NCBI GenBank assembly: GCA_964353255.1
Contig: CAYGVJ010000007.1
Span: forward strand, 1-64,000
Direction: 5' to 3'
Origin: VFZS01 sp964353255
GTDB lineage: Bacteria > Acidobacteriota > Terriglobia > Bryobacterales > Bryobacteraceae
DNA: 64,000 nt
Under the pieces are notes generated by a model. That model did not search any database, was not told where the DNA came from, and saw only the letters and a program-made list of their open reading frames with translations. The position numbers and the translations under genes were made by a program. This document shows positions 25,345 to 34,025 of the stretch, one piece after another; the first letter of the stretch is position 1; each line of letters opens with the position of its first letter.

Positions 25345-25961
25345 TTCTTCCGCAGCAGCTTGGCGCCCAAGGCCCCGCCGGCCACCGGCAGCAGCGCGAA
25401 CAGCAGGAACAGGAAGACCAGGGAAAACACCAGGTTGATGGCCATCCCCACCGGGCTTTGCATCAACTCGACCACCTGGTCCAGGTTGTCCCGCAGCAAG
25501 GGAACCTGGCTCAGCCGTTGGCGATCGGTGAACAGCCCGCTGCGCGCGGCGGCCAGGAAGTTGATAGTGAAAAGTACGGTGAAGATGGCGAAGGAAAACA
25601 CGCCCGTTAACCAGCCGACGCGCGCGCCGCTCGCCACCGACAGCGCCTGACCGCTGCGCCGCAAGTAGACGTAAACCGCCAGAAAGCCGGCGCCCACCAG
25701 CCACAGCGGGGCGGCCAGGAACAGGTAGGGGAACAGGGTCAGCAGATTGGCCAGCAAGGCGGCCAGAAACGCGGCTCGTAGCGCCAGCCGGTTGCGGAAG
25801 TCAATGGCGGGCGGCGGCTTGGGCGCCCGGCGCTCAGCTTCGGGGAGGGCGCGCGGCGGCGCAGGCTCGGCGAAGTCCTCCTCGCGCTGGGGCTTGCCAC
25901 ACCGGTGGCAGAAGCGGGCGTCAGGCGGCAGCTCCGCGCCGCAGGTGCAGAACTCGGCCAC
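25341..25961 (-). CDS. Zinc-ribbon membrane protein
   Basis: A 206-residue protein. The N-terminus holds a four-cysteine zinc ribbon (FCTCGAELPPDARFCHRCGK), followed by a Pro/Arg-rich linker. Four hydrophobic segments then lie at about 60-80, 83-100, 115-135 and 175-200. The start GTG at 25961 gives exactly this ribbon; longer frames upstream are not coding. Zinc-ribbon membrane proteins of this style are common and mostly uncharacterised. The gene diverges from the dehydrogenase gene. Confidence 0.7.
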   Translation of the reverse strand: MAEFCTCGAELPPDARFCHRCGKPQREEDFAEPAPPRALPEAERRAPKPPPAIDFRNRLALRAAFLAALLANLLTLFPYLFLAAPLWLVGAGFLAVYVYLRRSGQALSVASGARVGWLTGVFSFAIFTVLFTINFLAAARSGLFTDRQRLSQVPLLRDNLDQVVELMQSPVGMAINLVFSLVFLFLLFALLPVAGGALGAKLLRKN

Positions 25962-26021
25962 GCCTCCAGTGTGCCACGACCGGCCTGTGGCGCGCGAATC
26001 TGTGTTACAGTCGTCTCGTTC

Positions 26022-26990
26022 ATGCGTCCTTTGACTCTGCTGGTGCTGGCCGACCCGGCGCAGCGGTGCCTGGCCATGCTGGAGCGTCTTCCCGAGGATG
26101 CCGGGATCGTCGTGGGCGACTGTGCGGAGGCCTTCCAGGCCGCGGCGCCCGAAGCGGAGGCGATTCTGTTCTGGTTCTCCCGGCGCGAGCTTCTGGAGGC
26201 CGTCTGGCCGACGACGCCGGGACTCCGCTGGGTGCATTGCAGTTCGGCGGGAGTCGAGCACATGCTGTTTCCCGAGTTAATCGAGAGCGACGTAGTGCTG
26301 ACCAACTCTCGGGGCGCCTTCTCCCCCGCGCTGGCCGAGTTTGTGATCGCCGCGGTGCTGTTCTTCGCCAAGGATCTCCGCCGGATGGTGCGCAGCCAGG
26401 CGGCGGGCATCTGGGACTGCTTTGATATCGAGGAAGCGGCCGGGCGGGCGCTAGGCATCGTGGGCTACGGAGACATCGGGCGCGCAGTGGCGGCGCGTGC
26501 CCGAGCCCTGGGGATGCGGGTGCTGGCGGTGCGGCGCAGGCCCGAGCCGGCGGGCGACGACCCGCTGGTCGAAGCGGCCTACCGGGTCGAGGCGCTTTCC
26601 AAAGTGCTGTCGGTTTCGGATTACATCGTCGTCTGCGCCCCGTTTACCCCGGCCACGCTGGGGCTGATCGGGGAAGCCGAGTTGCGGCTGATGAAGAGCA
26701 GCGCTGTGCTGATCAATGTCGGACGCGGCCCGGTGGTTGACGAGCGCGCCCTGGTGCGCGCGCTGGAGGAGGGCTGGATCCGCGGCGCCGCCCTGGACGT
26801 CTTTGACCAGGAGCCGCTGCCGGCTGGTCACCCGTTTTACCGTTTCGAGAACGTCCTGCTGTCGGCGCACTGCGCCGATCGCACGCCCGACTGGCAGGAC
26901 CGGGCCATGGAGTTGTTCATCGAGAATTTCCACCGCTTTCACCGCGGCGCGCCTCTGCGCAACGTGGTGGACAAGCAGTTGGGATACTGA
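26022..26990 (+). CDS. D-2-hydroxyacid dehydrogenase
   Basis: An NAD-dependent oxidoreductase of about 322 residues, cytosolic with no signal peptide. Rossmann motif GIVGYGDIGRAVAARARALG, conserved INVGRGPVVDERALV, and ALDVFDQEPLP with catalytic Glu. The His lies in LLSAHCADRTPDW. The substrate 2-hydroxyacid is unknown. The start ATG at 26022 matches the family start. The tricorn-like gene follows within 20 bp, so co-transcription is likely. Confidence 0.9.
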   Translation: MRPLTLLVLADPAQRCLAMLERLPEDAGIVVGDCAEAFQAAAPEAEAILFWFSRRELLEAVWPTTPGLRWVHCSSAGVEHMLFPELIESDVVLTNSRGAFSPALAEFVIAAVLFFAKDLRRMVRSQAAGIWDCFDIEEAAGRALGIVGYGDIGRAVAARARALGMRVLAVRRRPEPAGDDPLVEAAYRVEALSKVLSVSDYIVVCAPFTPATLGLIGEAELRLMKSSAVLINVGRGPVVDERALVRALEEGWIRGAALDVFDQEPLPAGHPFYRFENVLLSAHCADRTPDWQDRAMELFIENFHRFHRGAPLRNVVDKQLGY

Positions 26991-27006
26991 GAGGAGTCCA
27001 GTGACA

Positions 27007-30000
27007 ATGACCAGATCATTCATAATCTCAGTTTTCGTGGCTACGGTGAGTGTTTGTTTCGCCCAGACTGACCAGCTCCTGCTGGCCCAAAGGCCCACCC
27101 TCAGCCAGACGCAGGTGGTCTTCAGCTATGCCGGAGACCTGTGGATCGTCAGCCGCGAGGGTGGCGAGGCCAGGCAGTTGACGACCGGGACGGGGGTGGA
27201 AACCGAACCCCGGTTTTCGCCCGACGGCACGCTGATCGCCTTTACCGGGGAATACGACGGCAACGTGGACGTGTACGTGGTTCCCGCCACCGGAGGCGTC
27301 CCGCGCCGCCTGACCTGGCATCCGGGGCCGGACACGGTCCAAGGCTGGACCACGGACGGCAAGCAGGTCTTGTTCCGCTCATCGCGTGCCAGCTACTCCC
27401 GCTTCGGCCGGCTGTTCACGATCCCGCTGGACGGCGGCTTCCCGGCCGAAGTCCCGCTGCCCATGGCCGAAGAGAGCTCCTATTCGCCGGATGGCAAGCG
27501 GCTGGCGTATGTGCCGCTAGGGCGCGCCTTCGAGGCCTGGAAGCGCTACCGCGGCGGCAGGACCACGCCCATATGGATCGCCGACCTGGCCGACTCTCGC
27601 GTCGAGAAAGTGCCCCGTGAAAACTCGAACGATTTCTGTCCCATGTGGATTGGAGACCAGATCTACTTCCTCTCGGACCGCAACGGGCCCGTGACATTGT
27701 TCGCCTACGACACGCGTGCCAAGAAGGTCCGCGAAGTCCTTCGGAACACCGGGCTGGATCTCAAGTCGGCCTCGGCCGGGCCGGGGGCTATTGTCTATGA
27801 GCAGTTCGGCTCACTGAACCTGCTGGATCTCAAGTCCGGCAAGCCAGGCAAGCTGGAGATCCGGCTCGCCGGGGACCTGCCGGCCACGCGGCCCACCCTG
27901 GAGCGGGTGGCCAACCGCATCAGCGCGGCGGGGATATCCCCGACGGGCGTGCGGGCGGTCTTCGAAGCCCGCGGCGAAATACTCACCGTGCCCGCCGAGA
28001 AGGGTGACATCCGCAACCTCACCAACACACCGGGCGTGGCGGAGCGCGATCCGGCCTGGTCGCCGGACGGCAAGCGCCTCGCCTACTTCTCCGACGAATC
28101 CGGCGAATACGCGCTGCACCTGCGCGCGCAGGACGGCAAGGGCGACGCCGAGAAGATCGATCTGGGCAGCCCGCCCTCCTTCTACTACCATCCGCTGTGG
28201 GCGCCGGACAGCAAGAAGATCGCCTACGCCGACGCGCGGCTGACCATCTGGTACGTGGACCTGGAGAAGAAGACCCCGGTGCGGGTGGATACGGACACTT
28301 ACGACAGCCCGGACCGGGCGCTCGGCCCAGTATGGTCGCCGGACAGCCGTTGGCTCGCCTACACCAAGATGCTCAAGAATCATTTGCGCGCGGTCTTTGT
28401 GTATTCGCTCGAGCAGGCCAAGGCCTTCCAGATCACCGACGGCATGAGCGACGCGCGCTACGCCGGCTTCGATGTCAACGGCAACCACCTCTACTTCACG
28501 GCCAGCACGGATGTCGGGCTGACGGCCGGCTGGCTGGACATGTCCTCCATGAACCGCCCGGTGACGCGGAGCGTCTACCTGGTGGTTCTGCGCAAGGACC
28601 TGCCCTCGCCGCTGGCGCCGGAGAGCGACGAAGAAAAAGCCGAGGAGCCCAAAAAGCCCGAGGAGGCCAAGAAAGCCGAAGAAGCCAAGAAGGCCGCCGA
28701 GAAGAAAGAGCCGGTCACGGTGCGCATTGACGTGGACAACATCAGTCAAAGGATCGTGGCCCTGCCCATCCCGGCGCGCAACTACGTGGGCCTGGGAGCA
28801 GGCAAGACCGGCATTCTCTTCCTGGTCGAGGGCAGCCCGGTACCCGGCCCACAAATGGGCCCGCCCAGCGTGACTGTGCACAAGTTCGATCTGAAGACGC
28901 GCAAGACCGAAAGGTTCCTCGAAGGCATCACTGGGGGCGAGCTCTCCTTCAACGGCGAAAAGACGCTGGTCCGCCGGGGTGACCAGTGGCTGATCGTGGG
29001 CACCGCGCAGCCGCCCAAGCCCGGGGAGGGGGTTCTCAAGATGGAGACCATGGAGGTGCGGGTGGACCCGCGCGCCGAGTGGCGCCAGATGTACCGCGAG
29101 GTGTGGCGCATCGAGCGCGACTTCTTTTACGACCCCAACCACCACGGGCTGGACTTGAAGGCCGCGGAGAAGAAGTACGAGCCGTACCTGGAGCGGCTGG
29201 GCAGCCGTGCAGACTTGAACTACCTGTTTGCCGAGATGCTGGGCGAGCTTTCGGTAGGCCACCTGTACGTGGGCGGCGGCGCCATGCCGGAGGTCCGGCG
29301 GGTGCGTGGCGGCCTGCTGGGCGCCGATTACCGGATCGAGAACGGGCGCTACCGCTTTGCCCGAGTGTACAGCGGTGAGAACTGGAACCCCGAGCTGCGG
29401 GCGCCGCTGACGCAGCCGGGGGTCAACGTCGTCGCCGGCGAGTACCTGCTGGCGGTCAACGGTCGCGAGGTGCGCGCCTCAGACAGCCTGTACAGCTTCT
29501 TTGAGGGAACGGCGGGCAAGTCCGTTCTGCTGCGGGTGGGGCCCGATCCGGGCGGAACCGGGTCGCGCGAGGTGACGGTGGTGCCGGTCGAAAGCGAGTC
29601 CAGCCTTCGCGGCTTGGCCTGGATCGAGGACAACCGGCGGAAAGTGGATCAGTTGAGCGGAGGCCGCCTGGCCTATGTGTACCTGCCCAACACCTCCACG
29701 GCCGGCTACAGCAACTTCAATCGCTACTACTTCGCGCAGGTGGGCAAGCAAGGGGCGGTCATCGACGAGCGCTTCAACGGCGGCGGCTCGGTGGCCGACT
29801 ACATCATCGACTACCTGAAGCGGCCCGTGCTGAGCTGGTGGGCCACACGGGCGGGCGAGGACTTCACTACCCCCGCGGGCGCCATCTTCGGCCCCAAGGT
29901 GATGATCATCAACGAAATGGCCGGCTCGGGCGGCGATTTCATGCCCTGGGCGTTTCGCAAGGCGCGTGTCGGGCCGCTCATCGGCAAGCGTACCTGGGGC

Positions 30001-30285
30001 GGGCTGGTGGGCATTTTCGGCTTTCCGGCGCTGATGGACGGGGGCCGCGTGACCGCGCCCAATCTGGCCTTCTACAATACCGAAGGGCAGTGGGAGATCG
30101 AGAACGTCGGCGTGGCGCCCGACATGGAGGTTGAGTTCGACCCGCAGGCCTGGCGTGCCGGAGGCGACCCGCAACTGGAGAAGGCGGTCGCCGCGTGCCT
30201 GGACCTGCTCAAGAAGAATCCGCAGCCGGCGCACAAGAAGCCGGCGTACCCGAACTACCACCAGCCGAAGCCGGCGGGGCGGTGA
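27007..30285 (+). CDS. Secreted tricorn-like S41 protease
   Basis: A 1092-residue peptidase resembling tricorn core protease. Signal peptide about 1-20. Residues 25-600 hold two beta-propellers with repeated WD40-like TolB motifs (RFSPDGTLIAFTGEYDGNVD, WSPDGKRLAYFSDESGEYAL). A Lys/Glu-rich stretch near 540-570 is low complexity. Then come the C1 helical domain, a PDZ domain (about 790-880) and the C2 catalytic domain, with Ser974 in EMAGSGGDFMPW as nucleophile. AGGAG at 26992-26996 serves either the GTG at 27001 or the ATG at 27007. It probably degrades peptides in the periplasm. Confidence 0.9.
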   Translation: MTRSFIISVFVATVSVCFAQTDQLLLAQRPTLSQTQVVFSYAGDLWIVSREGGEARQLTTGTGVETEPRFSPDGTLIAFTGEYDGNVDVYVVPATGGVPRRLTWHPGPDTVQGWTTDGKQVLFRSSRASYSRFGRLFTIPLDGGFPAEVPLPMAEESSYSPDGKRLAYVPLGRAFEAWKRYRGGRTTPIWIADLADSRVEKVPRENSNDFCPMWIGDQIYFLSDRNGPVTLFAYDTRAKKVREVLRNTGLDLKSASAGPGAIVYEQFGSLNLLDLKSGKPGKLEIRLAGDLPATRPTLERVANRISAAGISPTGVRAVFEARGEILTVPAEKGDIRNLTNTPGVAERDPAWSPDGKRLAYFSDESGEYALHLRAQDGKGDAEKIDLGSPPSFYYHPLWAPDSKKIAYADARLTIWYVDLEKKTPVRVDTDTYDSPDRALGPVWSPDSRWLAYTKMLKNHLRAVFVYSLEQAKAFQITDGMSDARYAGFDVNGNHLYFTASTDVGLTAGWLDMSSMNRPVTRSVYLVVLRKDLPSPLAPESDEEKAEEPKKPEEAKKAEEAKKAAEKKEPVTVRIDVDNISQRIVALPIPARNYVGLGAGKTGILFLVEGSPVPGPQMGPPSVTVHKFDLKTRKTERFLEGITGGELSFNGEKTLVRRGDQWLIVGTAQPPKPGEGVLKMETMEVRVDPRAEWRQMYREVWRIERDFFYDPNHHGLDLKAAEKKYEPYLERLGSRADLNYLFAEMLGELSVGHLYVGGGAMPEVRRVRGGLLGADYRIENGRYRFARVYSGENWNPELRAPLTQPGVNVVAGEYLLAVNGREVRASDSLYSFFEGTAGKSVLLRVGPDPGGTGSREVTVVPVESESSLRGLAWIEDNRRKVDQLSGGRLAYVYLPNTSTAGYSNFNRYYFAQVGKQGAVIDERFNGGGSVADYIIDYLKRPVLSWWATRAGEDFTTPAGAIFGPKVMIINEMAGSGGDFMPWAFRKARVGPLIGKRTWGGLVGIFGFPALMDGGRVTAPNLAFYNTEGQWEIENVGVAPDMEVEFDPQAWRAGGDPQLEKAVAACLDLLKKNPQPAHKKPAYPNYHQPKPAGR

Positions 30286-30295
30286 AGCGCGCGCC

Positions 30296-31705
30296 TCAGC
30301 GCGCGGTGAGCTTCAGGTACAGCGCGGCCGGGCCGGGGAATGGCGTGGTGAAGGTGCGGACCGCGCCGCCGGTGACCGGCTGGGCCGCAATGCCGGTTCC
30401 GGCGTTCACGTTGAACCATTCCACCGAGAAGGTCCCGGCGGCGTCGGTCAGGTTCACGGTGAATTCGCCCTTGTTCCCCGGCTGAAAGACAAGGTACTCT
30501 TTGCCGCGGTTGGCCAGACAGTAGCCGGTGGCCGAGAGGTTGTTGACGGGCGCCATCGAGGCCAGGTCCACCCGCTCGGCGAAGCGGCGTGTTTGCGCCA
30601 TGCCCTGCCGGGCGGAATCCTGCCAGGTGGGCGAGGGGAGAAGCTCCTCCATGAAGGCGACATTCAGGCCGCGGCAGAAGCTCTTCCAGACCCAGATGTT
30701 GTCGCCCCCGGTGTGGCCCCAGAGATGGTCCGTGTCATTGAGGACCACTTTGCTGATGTGGTTCGAGGAAGGGTTCTCCCGGTAGTTCTCTTCCGGGCTG
30801 CCGGGGTTGGGTGAGATCCAATCGGCCGGGCTGTTGTACAGCGCCGCGTTCGTGCCTCCCCTGTACTGGAAGGTCATCCCCACGGGGTGTTGCTTGGGTT
30901 TGCCTGACTCGTACTTCTTGACGTAGTTGATGACGTAGTACTGCCAGTCGGTCGAATAGGCGCCGGCCTCATTGCACACTTCGTAGAGCACGTTATCGAG
31001 ATCGTTGACCGTGTCGATCACTTTGCGGAGGTAGGCCTCTTGAAGACCCAACACGCGCTGGCCCATGGGGCTGTCCGCCAGGCTGTTGTACTCCAGGCCG
31101 CTACCGTCGCCGCCGAGATCCGCATCGACGCCGTTGACGTTGTTCTGGGCGTTGAAAGGATGGTAGACCCAGGCGTCGGTGAACTGGAGTTCCCAGCCCT
31201 CAAACAGCATGATGGAGACATAGATGCCGCGCTTACCGGCGGCGCGGACGCGCGTTCTGAGGCGGTCGAAGTACTGGGTGTTGAAGCGGGTCAGGTCGAA
31301 CTTGGGCTTCTCGTCTTTGGCCAAACCGGGGCCGGTACGCTCCCAGGGGTGAGGCTGGCTGTGCTTGATGACGCCTTCGGGCTGGCGGTCGGTCCACTGG
31401 GGGGCTTCCCATCTCCACAGGCGGATGAAGTTGTGGTTCCAGCTCTGAAGCGAGTTCAGGTAGGCGGTGTAGTCGAAGACCGGGGGCGGGTCCTGGCTGG
31501 CGGGCAGCCGGTGCCCGGTGTCCTGGAGGTTGTGCCAGATGTGCGAGCCGGCCAGGTAAATGGCCTTCCCGGAGCCGTCGGTGAAGTAGCGGGGATTGGA
31601 CTTGAGCGAGCGCAGGGGGCCGGCAGCGGGACCTCGCTGAGCGACTGCGGGCAAGGCGAGCAGGGCCAGCAGCAGGGCGGCAGGCGCCAGGCGATTGGTT
31701 GTCAT
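30296..31705 (-). CDS. Secreted glycoside hydrolase-like protein
   Basis: A protein of about 469 residues with a signal peptide (about 1-22). A TIM-barrel-like region follows: NPRYFTDGSGKAIYLAGSHI, YLNSLQSWNHNFIRLWRWE, NVLYEVCNEAGAYSTDW (Asn-Glu typical of clan A glycosidases) and FMEELLPSPTWQ. The last 80 residues look like a small beta-sandwich, as in putative collagen-binding domains. The ATG at 31705 lacks a Shine-Dalgarno site. The frame is continuous upstream into the remnant of a ParE toxin, so translation may be coupled to that. The substrate is unknown. Confidence 0.75.
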   Translation of the reverse strand: MTTNRLAPAALLLALLALPAVAQRGPAAGPLRSLKSNPRYFTDGSGKAIYLAGSHIWHNLQDTGHRLPASQDPPPVFDYTAYLNSLQSWNHNFIRLWRWEAPQWTDRQPEGVIKHSQPHPWERTGPGLAKDEKPKFDLTRFNTQYFDRLRTRVRAAGKRGIYVSIMLFEGWELQFTDAWVYHPFNAQNNVNGVDADLGGDGSGLEYNSLADSPMGQRVLGLQEAYLRKVIDTVNDLDNVLYEVCNEAGAYSTDWQYYVINYVKKYESGKPKQHPVGMTFQYRGGTNAALYNSPADWISPNPGSPEENYRENPSSNHISKVVLNDTDHLWGHTGGDNIWVWKSFCRGLNVAFMEELLPSPTWQDSARQGMAQTRRFAERVDLASMAPVNNLSATGYCLANRGKEYLVFQPGNKGEFTVNLTDAAGTFSVEWFNVNAGTGIAAQPVTGGAVRTFTTPFPGPAALYLKLTAR

Positions 31706-31732
31706 GTTAGGAGGAGTATCACAGTTGAGTGG

Positions 31733-31813
31733 CGCGCTCAACGCTCCACCATGGCCGGCTTGCTCGTCCAGGTCGCGTTCGGCTTCGGGTCGGAGAAAGA
31801 CCCTCCGCTTCAC
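31733..31813 (-). pseudogene. Truncated ParE-like toxin remnant
   Basis: The frame starts with GTG at 31813 overlapping the antitoxin stop by 1 bp and reads KRRVFLRPEAERDLDEQAGH, which is a RelE/ParE N-terminus. After about 20 residues the similarity stops, and the frame runs on in phase into the secreted glycosidase gene. The rest of the toxin is missing. It is therefore a broken toxin fused in frame with the downstream gene. Confidence 0.55.
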
Positions 31814-31986
31814 TAGATGGTCCCTTTCCGCCGGCCGCCCAGAAGGTGACGCCGCCTGCGCTCCCAGAAGTGCCGGTCGGCTTCAATCGGCGGGCCGGAA
31901 GCCAGACCCTCGAGCAGCGCCTTCTCGAGCCGCTCTTCCGCCTTGCTTTTCTGATCCGGGCGCTTGAGCGCCCTCGCGCGTTTCAA
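31813..31986 (-). pseudogene. ParD-like antitoxin C-terminal remnant
   Basis: A 57-codon frame from TTG at 31986 with GGAGG eight bases upstream, inside the end of plsC. It reads KAEERLEKALLEGLASGPP followed by FWERRRRHLL, the toxin-binding C-terminus of ParD-type antitoxins. The ribbon-helix-helix N-terminus is missing. It starts one base after the plsC stop. It could still be translated, but DNA binding is unlikely. Confidence 0.5.
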
Positions 31987-31987
31987 C

Positions 31988-32719
31988 CTATGTTCCTCCG
32001 TATGCCTCTTCGGCCAGCTCCGCGACCTGCTGCTGAAGTTGCCGGGTCAGCGCTTCGTGGTCGTGAACCTTGAGGCCGGCAGTCGGGATCGGGTCGCCCA
32101 CGCGCAGGGTGACCGGCCCGCCGCGCACCACCAGCGAGTCCATGGGCAGGATCTGGCGGGTGCCGATCAGCGCCACCGGGACCACCGGCACGCCCGCCTT
32201 GATGGCAACGTAGGCCGCGCCTTCCTTGAATTCCCGCATGGCGCCCGGTGAGCGCCCGCCCTCGGGGAATATCAGCGGCGAGATGCCTCGCTCGCGGATC
32301 ACGCGCGCGGCCTGCGCCAGGGTCTTCAGGGAAGCCCGCGTGTCGCCGCGGTCCACCGGGATGTGGCCGGCCCTTTTCATGGCATAGCCGATGATGGGGA
32401 ACCAGAACAGGCTCTTCTTGGACAGGAAGCGCAACTGAACGGGAAGGCAGGTGAACAGGACGGGAATATCCATGTAGCTCAGGTGATTGGAGGCGAAGAC
32501 GTAGCTCGCGCCGGGCGAGATCTTCTCCAGGCCCTCGACGCGCACTTTCGCTCCGGCGATTGCCAGCAGCATCCGCGCCCACCGGCGCGTCACGGCGTGC
32601 TGGGCGCGTCCCGTCGAGTCAAACAGCGAGGTCACGAGCGACAGCGTGCTCATGACGGCCGTGGCCAACACGAGCAGCGGGTCGGTGATCAGCAGGGCGC
32701 GGAGGCGAGCCAGCAACAT
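31988..32719 (-). CDS. plsC: 1-acyl-sn-glycerol-3-phosphate acyltransferase
   Basis: PlsC adds the second acyl chain in phospholipid synthesis at the inner membrane. Motif I SNHLSYMDIPVLF (H-x4-D), motif II FLSKKSLFWFPIIGYAMKR, motif III FPEGGRSPGAMREFKEG and motif IV VPVVPVALIGTRQILP are all visible. Length of 243 is normal, with an N-terminal hydrophobic helix. The ParD/ParE remnant is attached directly to its 3' end. FolC lies 13 bp upstream on the same strand. Confidence 0.95.
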   Translation of the reverse strand: MLLARLRALLITDPLLVLATAVMSTLSLVTSLFDSTGRAQHAVTRRWARMLLAIAGAKVRVEGLEKISPGASYVFASNHLSYMDIPVLFTCLPVQLRFLSKKSLFWFPIIGYAMKRAGHIPVDRGDTRASLKTLAQAARVIRERGISPLIFPEGGRSPGAMREFKEGAAYVAIKAGVPVVPVALIGTRQILPMDSLVVRGGPVTLRVGDPIPTAGLKVHDHEALTRQLQQQVAELAEEAYGGT

Positions 32720-32732
32720 GGGACCGACCTGC

Positions 32733-34025
32733 CTATTTTACGAGGAGCGCGCGCGCTTCGCCTACCAGGAACAGCGAGCCGGTGATGAAGACGGCGTCTT
32801 CGGGGGCGGCCTCGCGGGCCACCTCCAGCGCCTGCGGCAGGCGTGGGGCGGTGCGCACGCGCGGGTGATCGACCAGCTCGCGCAGCAGCTCCGGCCGCAC
32901 GGCCCGGGCCTGGTCCGGCGCGGTGAGGATAACCTGATAAGCCAGGGGGAACAGAACGGCGGACATCTCGACCACCGCCTTGTCACGCATAGCGCCGTAG
33001 ATCAGCCAGACGCGACGGCGCGCGTAGAACCGTTCGAGGTAAGCGGCTAGGGCGCGGGCTCCGGCGGGATTATGCGCGCCGTCAAGAACGATTTCAGGCG
33101 TCGTCGAGATCCGTTCCAGCCGTCCCGGCCAGCGGGCTTGGTGGATGCCGTCGTGGATGGCGTTGTCGGGCACACCCAGGCAGTCCAGGGCGGTGATGGC
33201 GACCCGCGCGTTAGTCACCTGGTGCTCGCCGGCCAAGGGGCACTCGATAGGAATCCGCCGGGGGCCGCCGGCCACAAACCGGCTGCCCTCCGGGTACAGA
33301 GTCACCTCTTCCGCCGGCCAGCGCGAGGTCCAGACCGGCTCGATGCCCGCGGCGGCCGCGCAGGCGGCGAGTGTGCTGGCGACTTCCGGGCGTTGCTCGG
33401 CGAACACCGCTGGAACGCCCGGCTTCAGAATGCCCGCCTTCTCCGTGGTGATGGCTTCCAGGGCCTTGCCCAGGTAGCTCTCGTGATCGAAGTCGATGGG
33501 CGTGATCACGGCCAGTTGCGGGGTGACGACGTTGGTGGCGTCGAGCCGCCCTCCCAAGCCCACTTCGAGCACCGCCGCCTTTACGGCCAGTTCCCGGAAC
33601 AGGACGAAGGCCATGGCGGTCACGGTCTCGAAGTAGGTGGGATGGTGCTCCAGCCGGCCATCCCGCAGCAGCCCCTCTGCCGCCTGATGCACGCGATCGA
33701 AGGCCGAGACGAAGAGCTCCGTGGCCACCGGCCGGCCCCCGACGCGGATGCGCTCCGTGGGTTCGACCAAGTGCGGCGAGGTGTAGAGGCCCGTGCGCAG
33801 GCCGGCGGCCCGCAACCCGGACTCGATCATGGCGCAGGTGGAGCCTTTGCCGTTGGTTCCGGCGACGTGAATGAAGCGCCCCGTCTGGTGCGGGTTCTCG
33901 AGGGCCTCCAGCAGCGCCGTCATGCGCTCCAGGCCCAGCCGGGAGGACCGGGCCTCGTTGGCCAGGCTGTACAGGAAGCGGACCGAGTCCGGATAGGTCA
34001 CTGGCGACTTCCCCTGGTAAACCAT
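32733..34025 (-). CDS. folC: Folylpolyglutamate/dihydrofolate synthase
   Basis: FolC adds glutamate to folates, and in many bacteria also makes dihydrofolate. Mur-ligase-type P-loop HVAGTNGKGSTCAMIESGLR (residues about 53-72), then GLYTSPHLVEPTERIRV, EVGLGGRLDATNVVTP, and ISTTPEIVLDGAHNPAGARA in the C-terminal domain. Length of 430 is typical. The start overlaps the upstream permease gene by 28 bp. It forms an operon with plsC and the permease. Confidence 0.95.
   Translation of the reverse strand: MVYQGKSPVTYPDSVRFLYSLANEARSSRLGLERMTALLEALENPHQTGRFIHVAGTNGKGSTCAMIESGLRAAGLRTGLYTSPHLVEPTERIRVGGRPVATELFVSAFDRVHQAAEGLLRDGRLEHHPTYFETVTAMAFVLFRELAVKAAVLEVGLGGRLDATNVVTPQLAVITPIDFDHESYLGKALEAITTEKAGILKPGVPAVFAEQRPEVASTLAACAAAAGIEPVWTSRWPAEEVTLYPEGSRFVAGGPRRIPIECPLAGEHQVTNARVAITALDCLGVPDNAIHDGIHQARWPGRLERISTTPEIVLDGAHNPAGARALAAYLERFYARRRVWLIYGAMRDKAVVEMSAVLFPLAYQVILTAPDQARAVRPELLRELVDHPRVRTAPRLPQALEVAREAAPEDAVFITGSLFLVGEARALLVK

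Noticed and set aside
25905..26021. Longer start for the D-2-hydroxyacid dehydrogenase
   Set aside because: The extra 39 residues are antisense to the zinc-ribbon gene and have no family match. ATG at 26022 begins the conserved sequence.
26716..27006. Longer start for the tricorn-like protease
   Set aside because: The extension is an out-of-frame reading of the dehydrogenase 3' half. The signal peptide begins at 27007.
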